A model generated the notes under the pieces. That model was not told the DNA's origin, did no database searches, and saw only the letters and a program-made list of their open reading frames with translations. A stretch of DNA of 10,538 bases, taken from positions 5,479 through 16,016 of the forward strand of contig CAAAJI010001047.1 of the NCBI GenBank assembly GCA_900642245.1. The letters are read 5' to 3'. Numbering within the stretch: position 1 is the stretch's first letter; each line of letters begins with the position of its first letter. Shown one piece after another: positions 8,334-10,538 of this stretch. The DNA is from Fragilaria radians (Eukaryota; Bacillariophyta; Fragilariophyceae; Fragilariales; Fragilariaceae). Both the position numbers and the translations under genes were made by a program.

Positions 8334-9698
8334 ATGATGCTGAATCTTGCTGCTTTCCTTTTCATTCTCCCATGTGCCGTTGGCGCAGATGTTAAGTATC
8401 AACCTATTCGCATTTCCTACGATGAATTGATTTCTCAAAAGTCAAACGATGCGTTTCTCACCGCATTGCAAACTGTTGGCATGGTTAGTATTACTAATAT
8501 TCCTTCCTTTGACAAAAGTTTTCTCAATACCTTGCCAGCTTGTTTCGAAGAGGCTGATGTGGGTAGTAAATTCCTCTTGGAGGATGGCTCTAAGAGAGAC
8601 ACCCTGGCTACTCGTTCTATCGCGTCTGTTTCTGAGCCACTTGATCTCCCATCGAGTCCTGCTTGCACAGAGCTCAAAGTTGAGAGTTTGGCATTTCGCG
8701 ACACTGTCTCCAGGGTGACTGTAGCATTCACAAGGTACCTAGCTACAACACTTGGAATCCAAGACGAGCCTTTGCTCTTTGATTCCTACGAAAATCCATT
8801 TACCTTGCCTAGCATTGTCAATCAAGGAGAACAGCTCGAACATTTTCACAGTTACTCTAAAGAAATCGAGTCTATCACTGAAGAAACTTTGGAATGGCAC
8901 ATTGATCAAGGTCTCATGTTAGCTTTTACTCCTGGTCTTGTAGATGGAAATCCTACAAGTGACTTTTTCATTCAGCAGAAGAATGGTGCCACCTCACAAG
9001 TGGCTTTTTCTGAAGTCGACGATCTTGTTTTCTTTCTTGGCGATGGAGTGGATCAATACATCAATGCTTACCTAGTATCGAAAGGAATTTCGAAGCTTCG
9101 AAGTCTTCCGCATGCACTCAAACTTCAGCTTACCAAAGGAAAGCATCGTGTTTGGTACGGTCGCATGGCACTAACTCCAAATGTTGCTATCCATCCCATA
9201 CATGGCTCTTCCTACGGTTCTATTCGTGATAGCATGATGAATGACGCCCACAATCTCGGAATGGGATGTTCATCCACTGTGGCTTCTCGCATTCTAGCCG
9301 ACACAAATTGTACTGATGGAAGTTTCTACTGCTGGCACAGATGCATGGTTGTAAAGGACTACAACACGAGTGCGCAAATTTGCGAAGACAAAGGGCTGGA
9401 CTTAGCATGCGTCAATGCCGATGGATACCTTTGGCCTGGAATTCACAATCCCGCCTTCAAGCCGGGTTGTGTCAACCTTACTACAGCAACTCTTTGGGTA
9501 GCGCCACAAAATACCACCAAAGTTCCAACAGCAACACCATCGACTGCAAGTCCGGTTACAACAGCTCCGGTTTCTGAAGTTCCTACTAAAAAACCGACCA
9601 AAAAGCCGACAAAAAAGCCAACCAAAAAGCCAACCAAGAAGCCAGTCAAGAAGCCATCCAAAAAGCCAACCAAGAAACCAACCAAAAAGACAATCTAG
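8334..9698 (+). CDS. Secreted 2OG-Fe(II) oxygenase-like protein with Cys-rich domain and PTKKP tail
   Basis: An intact single-exon gene of 454 residues. Residues 1-18 form a signal peptide (hydrophobic, ending AVGA before DVKY). Residues about 25-60 resemble the N-terminal domain of isopenicillin N synthase-like oxygenases (a short Ile-rich strand, a helix, then VGMVSITNIPSF). An HxD pair lies at H189/D191 in EWHIDQGLMLAF. A candidate third iron ligand is H260 (LPHAL), with R272 in RVWYGRMALTP as the likely 2-oxoglutarate anchor. The spacing D191-H260 is longer than usual for the family. A cysteine-rich domain follows (C312, C326, C333, C337, C350, C359, C379) with several N-glycosylation sequons, then a Thr/Pro/Ser linker and a PTKKP tail from residue 417. 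The start is ATG 8334 or 8337. Secretion and likely wall or silica contact are inferred. The substrate is unknown, and loss of enzymatic activity cannot be excluded. Confidence 0.6.
   Translation: MMLNLAAFLFILPCAVGADVKYQPIRISYDELISQKSNDAFLTALQTVGMVSITNIPSFDKSFLNTLPACFEEADVGSKFLLEDGSKRDTLATRSIASVSEPLDLPSSPACTELKVESLAFRDTVSRVTVAFTRYLATTLGIQDEPLLFDSYENPFTLPSIVNQGEQLEHFHSYSKEIESITEETLEWHIDQGLMLAFTPGLVDGNPTSDFFIQQKNGATSQVAFSEVDDLVFFLGDGVDQYINAYLVSKGISKLRSLPHALKLQLTKGKHRVWYGRMALTPNVAIHPIHGSSYGSIRDSMMNDAHNLGMGCSSTVASRILADTNCTDGSFYCWHRCMVVKDYNTSAQICEDKGLDLACVNADGYLWPGIHNPAFKPGCVNLTTATLWVAPQNTTKVPTATPSTASPVTTAPVSEVPTKKPTKKPTKKPTKKPTKKPVKKPSKKPTKKPTKKTI
9582..9695 (+). repeat. 12-nt tandem repeat encoding the PTKKP tail
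   Basis: About nine and a half copies of a unit close to CCAACCAAAAAG encode Pro-Thr-Lys-Lys, with Val and Ser replacing Thr once each. The repeats form the C-terminus of the oxygenase-like protein and end in KKTI. Third-base differences between units (CCG/CCA, AAA/AAG) show the array is not freshly expanded. Confidence 0.9.
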
Positions 9699-10538
9699 AA
9701 AAATTCAACAAGTGATGGTAAGTTTGCTTTGTATTTCATCTTCGTTGGATTGCAATCGACAGTCTTTATGATTTCATGTTACAACGTGCTTGATTAAGTG
9801 TTAAACTTTAGTTATGAATGGACATTAAATTTGTTAGTATTATTCTAGTGTTTGTGTCATTTCAATATGTTGCTTCGGATTTTTTACTTCTAAAATACAT
9901 GACCATCACGTTGGAAGTTGGAAACGAGCCCATGAAATGCCTCAGCATAGGTAAGAAGTAGTTCTCAAAAGAATGCACTTCTGCTTTCCTTTTGATGTAA
10001 ATGACATCAAACGCAAGTCTTCCTTCCGTTGCATTAGATATAAAATCAAATCTTTGTGGAAGCCATTATTGTAAGCTTAGGCAGTACTCAGTCTTCTAAG
10101 TCGATCATCTTTGTGACAAAGTTTAATTGCAGGATCAGTTTCTATTCACGGACAATTAAGGGCCAGATTAGATGATTTATCGTCTGACTGATTTGAGGAT
10201 AAAAATCTTTCACTGGTGCAAGAGTTCCTTATCCTATAGCCGTGACCATTTAAGGCATTCAGCATTTAAAAGAAAGTTAAAATATGATACTTTACGTGTC
10301 GAAAAATTGTTGTACCATTATATTAGGATTACCTAATTCATATCAAAGTTGTATCTATTTAAATCTGAAAACTGTTCAACAAATAATGCTTAGCTCCACC
10401 CTCAAGTCACCCTTCAAGATAATCGATCCTACACCTGTCTAAAGGAGAACGAGCAATGCCATGGCTTTGTAGGCCTCTTGTATTTGATTAAATATCTTTA
10501 GCTTCAAGTATTATTAACTTTGTCTTCCTTCTGATCAT
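9699..10538. other. Region downstream of the oxygenase-like gene, no gene seen
   Basis: No coding frame of note, RNA gene or repeat is visible. A GTAAGT at 9718 and a CGACAG ending at 9762 could bound a 45-nt intron in the 3' untranslated region, but this is shorter than the other introns here and may be chance. No canonical AATAAA lies close behind the stop codon. Confidence 0.45.

Noticed and set aside
9220..9685. Minus frames including one rich in VGFLVGF repeats, and a 78-codon plus frame at 9341
   Set aside because: They are shadows of the oxygenase-like gene; the VGFLVGF pattern is just the PTKKP repeat read on the other strand.
9718..9762. Possible 45-nt intron after the oxygenase-like stop codon
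   Set aside because: It is shorter than the other introns in the window and lies in untranslated sequence, so nothing supports it beyond the GT and AG.
1..10538. CRISPR array, bacterial defence system, rRNA or tRNA genes
   Set aside because: Introns, eukaryotic TRAPP and LYR genes and retroelement remains show a eukaryotic nuclear locus; no repeat-spacer pattern or tRNA cloverleaf was seen.

Overview
The window looks like nuclear DNA of a diatom, probably a pennate species. This is inferred from four things: AT-rich intergenic DNA; short GT-AG introns (65 and 86 nt) that both start GTACGT; a secreted protein ending in PTKKP repeats, a tail style common in diatom secretomes; and decayed copia-type and gypsy-type retroelements. 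No species can be named from sequence alone.

Layout. (1) 1-3468, minus strand: the 5' part of a very large secreted, cysteine-containing protein of the right-handed beta-helix type. It has two exons in view, and the reading frame is open for 868 codons to the window edge; at least four tandem modules are recognisable. (2) 3469-4413: an intergenic region between divergent genes, holding a 36-nt-period direct repeat and a possible upstream ORF. (3) 4414-4883, plus: an LYR-motif protein of the Mzm1/LYRM7 type (complex III assembly), whose conserved C-terminus appears only after removing an intron. (4) 4952-5561, minus: TRAPPC6/Trs33, a TRAPP tethering-complex subunit. It is clearly recognisable but split by a +1 frame change at a CTT-AAA-G site. 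Genes 3 and 4 converge with only 68 nt between their stop codons. (5) 5562-8333: a gene-poor stretch. It carries a hairpin upstream of TRAPPC6, a plus-strand fragment of a Ty3/gypsy-like integrase, a minus-strand fragment of a Ty1/copia-like integrase/pol, and a weak zinc-ribbon fragment that may come from a PiggyBac-like transposase. (6) 8334-9698, plus: an intact single-exon gene for a secreted 2-oxoglutarate/Fe(II) oxygenase-like protein with a cysteine-rich domain and a lysine-rich PTKKP tail. (7) 9699-10538: no gene seen.

The genes do not form a pathway. Two are housekeeping (mitochondrial assembly, vesicle tethering), and two encode secreted proteins that plausibly act at the cell surface or wall. 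The most useful points for follow-up are the frame break in TRAPPC6, the modular beta-helix protein, and the secreted oxygenase fused to a polycationic tail.
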